From the NCBI GenBank assembly GCA_900708905.1, contig CAADRB010000001.1:3673929-3737928 (forward strand): 64,000 nt of DNA, written 5' to 3'. Source of the DNA: Hymenolepis diminuta (Eukaryota > Platyhelminthes > Cestoda > Cyclophyllidea > Hymenolepididae). Of the stretch, positions 12,101 to 27,100 are shown piece after piece (position 1 is the stretch's first letter; the number at the start of each line of letters is the position of its first letter). The translations under genes were made by a program, and so were the position numbers. The notes under the pieces are model-generated. The model was not told where the DNA came from. It worked only from the letters and a program-made list of their open reading frames with translations, and made no database searches.

Positions 12101-15100
12101 ATGGTTGGTTTGTTCTATGAGGTATCATGTCGGGCGTGTTCCTATTGGATACATTATCTTCGTTTCATTGTCTATATAGAGAACTCTCCGTCTGACCAGG
12201 AGAAATAGCAAAGTGGTCAAGTAAGAGATAAAATGGCGGCCTAATAGGAGTATATAAAGAATTCAGGATATCAAGAGTCTTACTTTATTCGAATTCTGGA
12301 AGCATTTGATTGACACATTTCTCATGGCAGTTAAATTCATTTTCAATATTAGGATTTCCCAAAGTTCAATTTCTATGATATGACTCTAGGTTCCTAAATG
12401 ATATTCAGACCTTGTTTATGAGTTTATAAATTTAATTATTTATCATGTCACTGATTTATGGGTATCTTCTTACGGCGATTAGCATGTAGTACTTTTGGGT
12501 GTCGTGCTGTTTTTCTTGTTTACCAAATACACTGTATCACTAATGTATGGTTAATAGATGTACCTTAAACATACGTGAACTTTAATATAGGTTGAAAAAT
12601 GTAAGTAACGAGCTGAAAGGTATCAAGAAATTTCCTATTATTTTAGATATAGTCAATAAAATCAATCGAACTTATGCAGTTAAGCATACATTTCTTTGTA
12701 ATCATCTGAAAAGCTAATGATTAACAATACTTAAAATAGTAAACAATGGTCTGTGGAATTAAAAGGAGTTCTTGCGATTATAAAAAGAGTTATAGAAGCC
12801 CAGGGGCTTCATCTCTCCTGCACCAGATTGTCAATCATTGGATTTCTGCGTTCACACCTGGATATGTAAGACAACCGATGAAACATTTATTACTATAATT
12901 ATTCACTAACCAAACAGCCAATAATTTTTCACTTCTTCAATCCTACATAAGTAAATATTTTTTAGATAGAAATACCTCACTAAAAAGCAAGTATTCTGAA
13001 ATAGGCACCAAGAAATGCATGACGACGGCTAGGATTACTACGATAACGAAGGTGGAGAAAGGAAGACGGGGATTAAAATTCGAACACGATTTGCCCAAGA
13101 AATCATGCTTTTCCTTTCCACTAATAGTGGCAACATCAAATATTTTCTTCAACTTAACTAATTTAATTATCATTCAGATTAGTTTTATTAAATAGGATGA
13201 GAATAACACGTATATTTGAAACTTGATTTATTAATTGGTACACCCTTCGGAGTTTCATTAAAGAACTTGTAATCTTGATAAATGCATGATACTTCTTGAC
13301 AGTCTTTACGTTGATTTAAGAACGCACCTCAGTGATGACCTATCACCAATTTTTTTTCAAATGATATACTTTATACGCTTCATAATGTACCAATAATTAG
13401 ACAAGCTTTTAAACACCAAAACGTCAGGAGATCTTTACTTTTCAATGACCTATAAGAAGTATCCCGATACCACTAAGTTTATTTCAATCAATACATTCAG
13501 AAGATGCACACTGGGATTGAGAGCCGTGTTGCTTTTAATAATACCTTTAAGAAAATTTAATGTGAAAATGTGCGGTCTGAAAGGTCACTTAGCTCGGTTT
13601 TGAGGTATGATGAGTAGAAACCCTGTCCGATGTCAGTTTTTTAAGGAAAGGTGAGCATATACTTTGTTTTACGGATTCATCTATTTGAGTAACCAGTTCC
13701 ACTTTGTCTGATAATGCAGGAAAGCATACAGCTTGAGTTGTACAGATTCATATAATTGGATAGTGACATAATTTCCATCTTGATAGCAGTTATTAGTAAA
13801 CATAAAAGCCATAGGTACATTTGCTCTGATTTTCCCACAAGATTCGTTGATTTAAAAAAAAAGTCCCTCATTCCTACCGAAGGAACATTAATTGTCTTTT
13901 CCCACTCTTCGTACAAAGAAATGCAAATAAATCCATAATTATATTCGACGAATGAAAATAGAGCTGAAGAATAGTGTAAAAATTCAAGATTAACATATGA
14001 AATGAATTTTAGAGTTAAAAAATGCATATAAAGCTGTGGGAATTTATATATTTTCCAGTGATAATACATCTGACTTGTCTTAAGAGGGGCATCTACATTA
14101 TATTTTAGGTGTCTTAGCACTTATGATTTCTGCGATCTTTTACTGATCTGTGTAGTGATGTCTAGTACGCATTATTTTCCCTTTGATAGTTTCGTCTCTG
14201 ACAGGTAAATTGACAAGCGAGCAGTAACAATCATTTTTCATTAAAAACCTTTTTGTATGTAGGATGCGTGGTCTAAATGGGTAATTTTCAAGTACATCTT
14301 ACAGATAAGATTTAAAATGAAATGATATCAGAACATGCAAAGTAGCAAGATGGAATAAGAGACATTAAAAGGTATAAAATGAGAGAGAGCAACTATCTTT
14401 CCAACTTGGGTCGGTGATTAAGTATATCTTGAGTTCAAGCTACTCATTGGCCTACTCTGCTCCCATGTTGGTTCGGTACTGGCTGGCGAGATTGCTAGCA
14501 AAGCCTACTTCCCATATCCCAAAGCATCGTACTTGATGGCTCACTCATTCATTAAATTCGAAAGTCCTTATTTATTCATTTACATTGTATTATATATTGT
14601 TATTGACTGAGAGTTTAACTATATTTGGGCTACGCATTTTGTCCACAATTAGCTTTATACAACACGTTTATGGCATTCGTAATATTAATTGCTAGAATGA
14701 AACTAACTCGTTCAAATAATTATGTGGAACAGAATTATCCATTTTCTTGGCTTTCTATTTCCTCATTCGCTCCATAAGTTGGCGAGGAAAAAGGCTGTTT
14801 TACCAGTTCCAGATCAATTTTCCAGAAATAATAAAGTGGTTTGAAGAAAAATTTTTCGCTATTCTAAGAAAAAACGCAAATTCTTACTATAAGTAAAATG
14901 CTGCTATCCTAAGAAATTTAAAACAAAATTCTTAAATAAGATTTGGCTTTACTTTACCCATCAGATCAAAAATTGTCTAAATGCAAATGTACAAAATTAA
15001 AAATTCCTGCATTCTCTATATTTTTAAATTTCGCTATTGATTATCGTAAACTAATATTTTTTAACAAAGTATGTGAATATTTAATTGGCTTATTTCAATT

Positions 15101-18100
15101 CGCTTACTTTTGATGATTTTTAAAAAGTTGAATAACAGTCTTTTCAAATTATTTTTGGTTTATTAATTTCTCATTTTAAGAATTTAATTGGTGAGACACA
15201 ATTGAATACCAGTTTTGTATTAGACAGATTATTAATCTCTTTCTCTACAAGGCACAAAAATATAGCTCTGTATTACTCCCTATCATTTTCAAAGAACAAT
15301 TTTAGGATTTTAGTCGCTTATGAAGAAATTTTAGTGAATATCAAGAAAGGGCATTTTTTGTAACTTACTTTTAAAAATAATAACGAATAAGTATTGATTG
15401 AGCAATATTTCAAATGGCTAAGGGATAATCCAGTCACAAAAACCTACTAAAGATATTTTTAATATTTTACTGAAGTATAGTTTGAGTTAATTTGAATTCC
15501 TATATTCGTGAAAAGCATGCATTTTACAATTTTAATTGTCGTTTTTTTCTGCACATATTAGTTCACCGATGGTTTCGAACTTTTTTTGAAACAAATATTC
15601 CTACAATCACGTGCGCCTAATACTCATGCCAAAGTTAATGAATGTCTTAATAAGTAAACTTCTTCAACAATATTGAGTTCAGGCAGACAAGTCGAAGTCA
15701 ATTCAACATGTTTTAGTTAGATCCTTTACTTGGAAAGTCGTAATAAAGATTCACTTCTAATAGAGGAGTATATTAGCTTTTTGTACTGCACTTTTGTGAG
15801 AAGGTAATTCAGCCTTGAAACCAAGACTTATTTATCTATCTGGTGGTGGTTCTTTTCCCGTAAGACCATAGGCTCTGAGATTCTATTGAACTGGTACTAC
15901 TCTCCGAAGGCATTTGGATATTAAGTACACGAGATTTGCACTTGCTCGCATATTTGCAATACCTTATTTCACTTCCTATACGTCTAAATCACCTAAGAGG
16001 AAAAATAACCTGACAAGCTTAAAATACTAGATGGTAACGCCAGCTCTATCTTTGGAGTTACGGAGCTGTTAGCTAATAAAATCTGAGATTTGCATTTGGC
16101 AAACATTGATTCAACTGGATTCAATCTAACTTTGTGAAATAAATAAACAGCATTTTCATTCATCACTAACTTTTCAGAGAAAAAATCTCCCATTATTGCC
16201 TTTTTATTGTAACATTTTAATTGGAAGATCTTATTAAGCCCTGCTCTTATCTTTTTGATATCTGAAATCTTGATTAATTAGATCTGTATTGATTTTTAAA
16301 ATCAAAATGGCAGGTAAGTCAGAATATGGTGTATTGAAAATGAGGATTCTCCCTCCAAATTATAATAGAATAACATTTTATAGAACCAAAAACCTTAGAT
16401 GCTTTACCCTACCTGTTTTAACAAAACAATTAATGTATTTGTTCATTTTTACCTGTTTTCCCAAGGTACTTAAAGTGCTGATCTGATTACATCGGCAAAA
16501 TACAAAATTGTAACTGTAAAAGAAGATAAAGAATTTAATGCAATTTGAATATAAAGTGGTAATCGCGTGCTATTCCGTCATGAATTATAAAGCTCTTGGA
16601 GAATTTGGGCTAAATTGGATAGATTAATGGGAATTTTTGATTAACAAAGACAAATTAGAACTTGAATAATTTTCTGTAAATTTAATCACCATATTAGTCC
16701 AAACAAATTTCTAACGCCTTAATTGATAATGCATTTACACTAGACAGTCTCCATATTGGTGTTCATAACTGGATAAGTCTTATGATGACAAACGGGTCTA
16801 AAGTATGAGAGGGACCATCTCCCAATCTTTTCAACCGATCAGTTTTCCCTGAAACTTGATCCTTCAGAATAGAAGAAATATAAGTGAATAGAAAACTTTC
16901 TTGGATATCGATGTGGATGATATTATGACTCTGGCAAAATCCATGAAAGAGGGCCGAAGAGAATTGGTGCCGTCATCGATTACAATAATCTCTGATAGTC
17001 CATGATTTGAAAATATATAGCGAAGACTGCCGATCATTATGGCATTTGTGGCGGATTTTAATGGAATAACTTCGGGTTTGTTTGAGTGCGAATCTACCAT
17101 GAAAAGAAATGAGAGACCATTGATAGGTACAACAGTTTTATTGCAGGGACTAGGCTCATAGTTTGTGCGGGGGGGGGGAGGGGGGGTTTGACTGCTTACT
17201 GGCATTTAGAACATCTTTGGACAACTACTTCAATATCTTTGTCCATTTCAGGCCAAAATGACAACGGTTTTAATACAGCTCGTTTGATTGCTGAAGTGGA
17301 TTTTTCGCAAGTGTTTGAGATTTTTAATAGTCTTAGAGCTCCTCTGGCTAAATTTGGAAGTTCTAAACGTGTGAGTGCTTCTATTACATAGAAACTGTTG
17401 AAAATCTTGAAGAATTGTGAAAAGACCACTAATAATAGAGATACTTGCATAACTTTTGGTTTTAGTATTATAAAAAATAACAGAGAATTTAATTGTTGCT
17501 GCTCGTCCCCTGTAATAACCTAATATCCAAAATAACCGCCGATTTCAATAATAACACGGGATTATGTAAACTTCAGCAACTTACTCGGAATTGTATCAAT
17601 CACCGATTAACAATTCTAGTGCACTTTAAAAATTATGCAAAATAATTAATAATAACACAAATGAAGCACCTAAAATTATTACTTCAATTTTTTCGTGGAA
17701 AGAAATATATCCTTTTATTCAACACTAATATTAGCAAACGCATTTAAATAATCGCATTATTTGATCACTATACCGCCTAGTTCTGCCCGTTTTTAATTTC
17801 TACCTAAATTGAATATGCATATCACTCTGCATTTTTTGTTGATGAGTCGCATGGCGCAACCGTGAGCGTTATCAAAGCTTTTTAATCTCCCTTAATGGGG
17901 CTTATCGTTTATAGCTTATATGTGGCTGGGCGAAAACATGCGGGCATTTATGAATGCCGCCGAGTTGGTACTGATGAAGATCGAGTGCTTGCTCGTTAAA
18001 TATGAACTTCTCTTACCGCCAGATTGACTTATTACTGAAGTTTTTATCATTAAAATAGAATAAATATATAATCAGTAATGGAATGCTAATTACCATGTTA

Positions 18101-21100
18101 TTATAAGCTAAGTTCACAGAAGTGACTTTCTATTGTTATTCAATCAAAGCTTCCAACGGCAATAAATAAATAAATATTTCAAAACACAGTGAAGGGGGAT
18201 CTGGGTATTAAAAATACCTTTTCAAACATTTATTCCCGCTTCTGATAGTAGACACTGAAATAAAAGGTAGACATCGTTTATTCACTACGTATAGAAGACT
18301 GATATCACCAATAAAGTTATGCTCGCGGAGATGCATCCATACATGCGAGGTCGGACAAGGCATATATGTAGGACAAGAGGAGTGCAGAGAAATATTAATA
18401 AACCGTTTTTACGAGAGTCTTACTTCTTTTGAATCCATGACATAAATTTTTCTCTTATTTATTATTATCTACACTAATAAAAACTTTTGTTATCTTTTAA
18501 CTGGGAAAAGCAATCGATACGAATAACATTAAGTCCAGCAAATGATAAAGGGAGGGATCAAAAAGATAGTAAAGTTAAAGTATCAAAGAGTCTTCTTCCG
18601 ATTTCTGGATTCACGTTCTGCATGATCCACTAAATAGGTAATTCACGTCTCAAAATTCAAATTTTACGGTTTTTCCCTTGGCATGCAGCAAATGCTTGTC
18701 TACGAAATTCAGTGCTTATGGGCTGGTATTATTAAATCAGAAAGGATCGGTCTTGCCGCATCACTTCATTTTTTTCCAATAGCTGAGAAGGCAAATGATC
18801 TTAAAAGAAATTCCGCAGCTTAAAGTTTTATAATAGTAGAGATGAGATAAAATCGTTAAGTTGGCAGAGTGAACTTAGCAACTCTTAATAAATATTACTT
18901 ACCGCATTAAGTACAAAAGCTCATATTTCTAAATTTGACCCGAGATTCGGTTCTTGAGTGAGTTCATGTTCGCCATTTTTAAAACATGCTAACCAATCGG
19001 CTAAATGGTTGGCCAAATCCTCATATCTAATAGCCAACAGCAGTTAATAACTAATATGCTTTTGTCACACCGGAGTTACCTGGGTTTCAATCAAGTGAAC
19101 TTTACTAATACATTTTTTAACTACTATTGCCCAAGGCAATGCAAACAGTCCTACAAGTAATAATCAAGGGATAGCATCTGAATAGGAGAAATAGATATGT
19201 GGGTTTTTAGATAATGAGTTTTCTATTACCTCATAAAAAATATTATTCATTGTGTAATGTTCAAATGCTCCCAAACCCAGTTTTCATGATTCGATCACTG
19301 AGTATCTGGGTGAATTCGTGTCGATTTCGTACCTATTTTAAATGGATTTTATGTTACTCTGATACATTTTTATCTTCCCCATTCATCCTCTTTCTTTAAC
19401 TACACTTTATTAATCTTATACGAATATATTTACAAATATACTCATTTCTACACGTATCTATAAATTTCATGCTCACATAGTAACGATTTATACAGCTTCT
19501 ATCTTTGCACTTAACGACACAAGTGGCCAACTCTTAAAATCATTACTGTTTATTTTTGAGTTTAACAAAAAAATCATACTGTTATAGCGTCTGCAATTTA
19601 CGCAATTGTAAATAAAACAAAAAGCTTTTTATTTAAAAAGTATTTATACAAATGTAATGGTCACGGTCACTTTATTTTACTGCTTATACAGCATTATGAG
19701 ATTTTATTTCTTTTAATATCATTAATTTTTAGTTACCACTCTAAAAAGCACATCTGTGGTTGCTTGATTCAAAACACTTTTATATAAAATGAAGTATTTA
19801 TTTAATCAAAATACACTGAAGAATCCTGCTGCATATTTAAGTGGACTTCATAAAATGCAGATGACTGCCCTTCATTTTTTCTACCTCTCTACCTCTTGTG
19901 GTTTTGTAGTTTCATTTATTCTGCGTTTTTTAAATATGGATTCGTAAGTATATTCCGCATGAAAGGAGTTGTGTAAATTTGATTTTGTCGTTCCTAATTA
20001 TCTGCTTAGGACTTGAGTACCACCTCGTTTAAATTTGAAGATACAATAGATGAAGATGTCTTCATTATTTTTTCAAGCATTTACCATTTCCCATGATGTA
20101 GAAAGATTCCTTCAAAGGCAAAGCACCTCATTCAAAACAAAGTTAGAAGTTTTCTTTTAAAAAATTATTACAAAACTTCCGTTTAATATGACAAAAACAC
20201 AGGCAAACAAAGAATAGAGTAACTTTGAGATCTTTTCTAACTCTTATTAGATCGATTGGGACGTAGTTCAGAATTTTTCTCATTCATCAACTTAAGTGAA
20301 AAATGTACATTAAAATTCACTTCCATATTCAGGGTGCGTAAAGCATCTGAGGACACCTTACGCACTTTTAGAAAAACAGAAAATGAAACTGTTAATGGTT
20401 GAAACTTAAAATTTCTTGTAATAAAGAAAATGAATATAATGTTTTCGATATATCCTCCCTCGGCTTCTATTACCCACTCAATTCGACTGACTGCAGGCTT
20501 TGATCAGATGTCTTTATTGTGATGTCCTCCATTGCCCGAGCTATTGCTTCCATCAGGGAGGAAGATCTCCTTTTTGACCACGCCTCACACGTAATAATGG
20601 AAAGGATTAAAGTTTGGTTGGTTAGGAGGCAGCCATAAGTTTGGTGTGACATAACGATGAAAATCCTTGTCCATCCAAGGTTTTGAGAGTTTTATGGAAT
20701 GGGACCGAATCTAGTTGGAAGACAGAGTCTTCCTCCATTGGCTGCGCTGTCTATCCAAGGCTGCTCATCAATGGCTTGAAGAGTCTTCGCATGAACATCT
20801 GCATCTGCTTTGACTCTAAGGCACTGCGGAAAAATTGAGGGATCATGATGTGCTCTTCCCTTATTGCCCTTCACAGCAAAGAAAACCATCACCGTTGCTG
20901 GAAGCTTCGTGCACATAACAGTTGGAATTTGAGTGGAGTTTACCACAGATAATCAGCTGTCGTTTCTTCAACTGGGTTTTTTATCCTGATAGAAGTTTTT
21001 TGGTCAGAGAAAACCAGACATTCCTGTTTTTCTGGTCCCTTGATTTCTTTAAGAGACTTTTTAAACGCATTAAACGAATCTTTTGAGTTTTTTTTGTTCA

Positions 21101-24100
21101 CATAAACTGACAACTTTGTCTAAGAACGTATGAGATTTTTATCCGAGGTCTTGATGAAGAGCATTCCTTATTCCTTCAGATACTTGAAGCCTTTTGTCAA
21201 GATGTCGCGCATTGACATCCCAAAATTTTTGTCAATCGAGCCATGCACTCTTCTGACAAATTTAGGTGTTGTGAGTGAGTAAGTTGAGCGTTGAAAAGGT
21301 TGTTTACTCTTCCTCATGGCTGCCAATTTATTCAGTTCTTTTCTAATTTTGCAAAGGAAAGATCTGGCGACTTTTAGAAATCTTGCAATTTCTAAATTCC
21401 TGTGTTTCATATTTATGGACACTATTACAGTGTGTCTTTTGATTTCATTAATAATAGTAGTATCTGGCACGAGATCTTCTGACATAAAAAATACATAAAT
21501 TATTATCGGCTTATTTTAAATTACAAAAATATACGTGTTCTCAGATACCTTATGAACGCCGTACATTGTGCAACTTACTATTTATAAAATTTTCCCAAAT
21601 TAAAAAAGGGCCTTCCAATATTCGTTTTAATTAATTAGTTTCTACAGGTATTACTCTTTATTACTGGGTTTTAAAGTGCGTCAGAATGTTAAAATTGATA
21701 GGGTAAAAATTTTAGTACGGATTCTTTCCCTCTACATACATTCATTCAATTCTTAAAAGAGTAATGAATTTTGTAAATAACTCTTTTCAGAATCATTCAA
21801 ACCAATTCAATAAATTTTGATCCATTATCTAAATTAAGTCATATTATATTAATAATAATCATAATTTTGCTGTAAGGTTAGCAAATGTAACAAAATTCAA
21901 ATTAACAGATGTAAAATTTTGACTTTATATTTAGAAAAGTCGATTTATGAAGTTCGAAATCTTCCTTTGTTCACTATTTGGCCTAGATTAAAGACGGTAT
22001 CATACATTTGTTAAGATTATCTCTCTATCAATTGTAAAAATATGAATGAATTTCATCCTACAACGATAGGTTTGCATAGAAGTTGATATATTGATCGAGA
22101 ATAACAACCTGAGAGATGACCACCCAACCATCATTATTAATTGTAAAGTAAATATGATCAAAAGTGATCAGTTAACGTTTATATTTCTAGTATGAATTTG
22201 GCATAAAGATGCACAGCTTTAAATATTGCTGTTGCCAGTTGGAGACAAAGATAAAATATGGAGATCTCTTTCTCGGAATAAAAAAGGAGCCATCTCTTGA
22301 GCTTGGCTTGCAGTTTGCGCCACTTTGTACTTAACACCTTCAGGATATTTGAGAATTAATTTTTTGTTGAAAATTCGTTTTCATGACAATTGCAATGATT
22401 TTCTTAAGGGCAGATTTGATTTCTCGTAAACTTTAATCGCCCCTTATTTCACAATCCATCTCTAATTTTTTGATGCCAGAGAAAAGATAACATCTGAAAT
22501 TGCGCAATTTTCAATTCTACACAACATTTAACTGTTTTAAATTGGGATTCACAGCAATGAAACCAGCTGGAACTTTATAACTTAATAGGGCTAACCATAT
22601 TATTTTTTATGTCCTTTTTTAGCTAAAGACCAATGCAATCGAGTTCGTCACGTTACAGTTCATCGTGGACCGACAGAAGAGTTAGGCATTTCTATCACGG
22701 GTGGACTCGAGTACGGAGTACCAATCCTTATTTCTGAGATCATCCCCAATCAGGTGGTCCACTGCTCAGGTGAATTTTATATTGGTGACGCCATTCTTGC
22801 TATCAATGGGAACGACCTTCGAGACAAAAGGCATCACGAAGCTGCAGATATTCTGGCTGCTCAACAAGTAAATACACTACTCAAGTATTCGATAAATTAA
22901 TATTCGAGTTGGAATTATTTTTCTTTATTAGGTACAAATTTTAGAGGAATCTTATTTTTTTAACTATAAAAAATGTACAGATTCAAGCGTTTTGGCGCAT
23001 TTTAAGTTGAAAGCTGAAATTTGTTTTACTATGTTATTTTAGATCTGTGACGAAGCAAACCCATTTATTGGTTAATAATTACTAATAAAACACGTTTTAT
23101 CTGATTAAATACGCAAAGTTATTCTTTAGGTCAATTTGCTTCAAATATCTAATAAAAGTTTCTCGCTGCCCTGCTGTTTAACAATTGTACCCTATCAATA
23201 ATATTTATTATTCACCATGAATTTCTACCGCTTTTTTTCATTGTATCTACTCAGAAAATTTGCATTTTATTTTTTGTATTTTACCCAAATTGCGTAACAC
23301 CGAGTGTTTTTAAAACCTTTATATTTTGGATGTCATAATTGAAACTGAGAATATGAAAAGTACGTTGTACCGGCTTTTCGAGTGCTCACATTCTAGTGAA
23401 ATAATCACCTAACCTCAGTCATTGAGAAATCAAGTTAAAATTGATAAAGTAAAGATAGTTTTCTGCAAAATTTGTCTGTTTCTAAAATTCTGGTAAATTT
23501 AAAGAAAAATTCGTTATTTTGCACAAATAAATTCAACCAAAATTTGGGTTTACATTTTACGAGCAACTCTGAGTGCTGAGATTTTTTCCCTTTTCAAGTT
23601 ATGTAAATACTATTTTCTTCCGATGAATTTGGAAATAAAAATTTCTGCGATGACAAATTCATGAGGCGCAGAGATTTTTGAAGCCAAAAAAGTGATTTAT
23701 TTATTTTACAATTAGTAATGTTGTTCTTTTATTCCTTAAAATTCTGCTTAACATATCTATTACTTGACGACTAAATATGGAAAACGCTAGAAGTTTTAAG
23801 CATCTAACGGGCTTAAGAACATTTCAGGATCAAGAGTTATTTTATTTTTAGTAAGTATTACTATTGTAGCTAGAAGGAACATGTAGAAAATCTCTGAATT
23901 AAGCTCAGTCAGACTTTATTGCGAACCTGCAAAAGTTGAGATAAACAAGGACATTGCGCAGTGCTCGCACATTCTTATTCATAGGCTTGCTCCATTTCTA
24001 TATGTATTACACATCAGTCCTAACTGTCAGTTATACATCAAGGAACAAAGGATGCAAAATCTACCAACCACCATTTTGTTCCACCTTTCGCCTATGCCTA

Positions 24101-27100
24101 AAAACGGGGTTATTCCCACATGGAACTAACTCCCAATTCCTCTCCCTACTCCTTCTTCCTTCCCCGTATTATGCATTTCCATTCGTCCAATATATACGGG
24201 CGGTCCTACTTCACTTCTCGCCTTTTCATCAGGGAAAAGTTATTGTATTCTATTACCCTTAGGAAGGTCATTATGAGAAGATATCTAGTCTTACTTGGTC
24301 TGGCTGTTAAGTAACCTCATTAGTGGGATTCAATTACTTTAAACGTACGCTTAGGTAAACCACATAATCGATCGAGTATTATGAAAAGTGGGACATGTAT
24401 GAGAAGATAACATGAGAGGAAGACATTGTTGAGTTTAGCTTAAACCTCGAATCTATACACCACACTCCTCCCTCTCCGAGACGTTAAAGAAAGTTTACAA
24501 TAAGATCGCAAATTATTAATATTGATCATCTAAAACTTTCCTTCCTTAGTTCAATGTCTGATATTTTTACCATGATTTTCTCCTGTGATCAATTCGATTT
24601 ATTATTTCACTTGTTTACACCATATGTCGAATCAGGAATTTCTATTTCCTCACAATACATGCCGTTAATTTCCTGTTCTGCTCCTGAGGCCCATTAAACC
24701 CTCTAAGTGATTTTTCTTTTGTCTTTGATTTACCCTTTATTCAACTAGACATAAAACCTTTTTCTTAAAACAGATTTCGTTTAAATTATTGAGTTTATTT
24801 GATCTAGAGTAGTTGAAATAAGTCATACTAAAAGAGCTAAATGGGGATATATATCTAATATAATAGAAGAATATTACAGACGATAAATTAAAGATATCAA
24901 AAATTAATTTCTTTTCTTGTTGAATGGCATTATGCCAGCCTTTTGGATGCCTAGAAATCTATTCAATAAGAGCCAGCTTTCGATAGGTGTCAGACAATTT
25001 ATCCGTCAATATCAATTTAACTAGATCCTTCAGCTATTCATGGTAATTCAGAGTTTTATAAAATTTTACCTATGTGCTTACGTAAAGCTCTCTAACATTT
25101 ATAGTGAGAAAACAAGGAAGATGGGGATACTTCAACCTTCAAACTATGCATTTATTAGCTCTGATTGTGCATGGTGTCTGTTTATCTTTAAGATGATCGT
25201 ATCTTGAGAAGTACTAATTAATTTTTCTGTGGAGACTTAGTTGTAAAAGGGGCACAAAGTTTTACAATTGTTTTTGTCTTTATAAGTTTGCATTTCATAA
25301 GCTTTTCTAAATTCATTGTTCCAATCTTTAGGTTTAAATAACTGTTAGTAAGTATAAGCTCTCATTTTATTTTCACGCTGTTAGGCAGTTCTCTTCATTT
25401 TAAAGAATTATCTGAAAGTAACTTCCATCTCTTGTGGTTCTGTAATCAAAATTCCTGATTTATGATGGAGAAATTATTTTTCAAGACGCGGATTACTTGC
25501 AATGTGGCATTTCCCATTATCCGTTGGAAAGAGCTAAATTTAAGGTCTTTGAATTTAGAATTTGAATGTGATAACCTGACTTTATTCTTAAATTTAATTC
25601 ATTTTGCTCAATCTTTGTTACTTTACCCACTAAAAGTCAAAATTTACAGTTTTCATTCGAGTAAAATTATTTGAAAAACTGAACCAGTGAAGTAGTATAA
25701 TAAGGAAAGATGGAGAAAGAGGTCGATTAGAAGTTTGGAATAAAGTTGGGATATCAAAATACTCATATTCGATTGGATATTTGGGTTTATATAGCGGACT
25801 TTTGATTTAACTACATCATGACCTTCTACAAAAAAGTTACAATTTTATAATTTGTATCCTGGATTATTCCATAAATTCATCCAGCCATTTTGGGAGCTTA
25901 TTGAAAAGGTGATTAAAGTGGATTTCAAATTATTTAATATCTTTGAAATAAACTCTTCTCTGAGACTTCTGATTAGATCATGTAAACTTCTCAAGGTCAT
26001 GCTAGATCATGTTGCCTTTTTGAGCATTGAAAGAAAAAAGGAATCGAAGTTGCGAGGCTGACGATTGCAGTTAAAAAACGGTTAAAAAGCACTGAAGATT
26101 GTGGATAAGGATTTAATCAATAATTTAAGAGACTAATTATGACATTTGAATTTTGAAGAACGAAACAATGAACCTACCATTAAGTTAGTATTCCCTAACC
26201 TGAGGCCGAAAATAAAACAAAGTGACTCTTTTAAAGCCCTCTTTCCGATTCCCTCCTTTTATTTCATATTGAGCTTTACTCGATTTTAGTTGCTTTCCCG
26301 CAAGGCAAAATTGTATACTTTTTCTGAATTGGGACAATTTATTCAAAAAATTTCACCGTTATCTACTTATCAAAATAATAGCAGGTTAGTACAAGCTTAT
26401 ATAATTGTAATGTAACAGAGCTTTGTTGTCATAATTTTTATTTAAAAATGTAACACTTAATCTTTCGTGTCGAGGCTTTTCAATTAAAGTTTTGATTTAT
26501 AAAAATATTATGCCTGAATGATTATGTATTCCGGACTGCGGCGTGCCAGCGTCCCTATAATTTGTTTTGTTTACCAGAACACTTGATTAATAAATAACTT
26601 TAATTAATCGGCTAATGAAACGTATTTATTTGTAGATCTCTGTGTGATATAAATTACCTTATATTTAAATGAATTAAACATTTTAATATTTGATACTCTT
26701 AATTGATCTAGTAATGGTTTTTCCATAGAAATTACTAAAATTATTAACATGTATTTTAAATTTAACTTCCTCTTTGGAAATATAACAAAAATAAATCGCT
26801 TCTTTATTATAAATAAGTTATTTTATCCTTTGATTAAATATTTCCATATTTACTCGAAAATATATGCTGCATGGTTTCTCTAACTTTGTAAAGGTAAAGC
26901 GATATGTTTAAAATTTAGTTCTTGCCAAATAAAACTGAACTAATTAGGATTATAATCTACACTTCTTAAAATTTTATTGCTGTAGAGAAATTTAATGCAC
27001 CTCAAGTTGGATTAGAACCGAAGAGAAAAGAACTCACAGGTTTCATAATTGGTTTTTTAGTAAATTTTGTTCTAAGTTCGAGTAAGTAAACGGCTTAGCA

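Larger units (their letters stand above)
9921..22622 (+). other. GOPC intron 3 (12.7 kb)
   Basis: This intron separates the coiled-coil exons from the PDZ exon, with donor GTAAGT and acceptor TTTTTTAG. It contains a Ty3/gypsy integrase remnant (16864-17450), a mariner transposon (20328-21561) and several short dispersed repeats. A 147-codon minus frame at 13677-14120 has no recognisable domain. I see no further host exon, but a very short one in the poorly conserved linker between coiled coil and PDZ could be missed. Confidence 0.7.

Noticed and set aside
13677..14120. 147-codon minus-strand open frame in GOPC intron 3
   Set aside because: AT-rich composition with many Tyr, Leu and Ser, no domain or motif, no splice partners; most likely chance.
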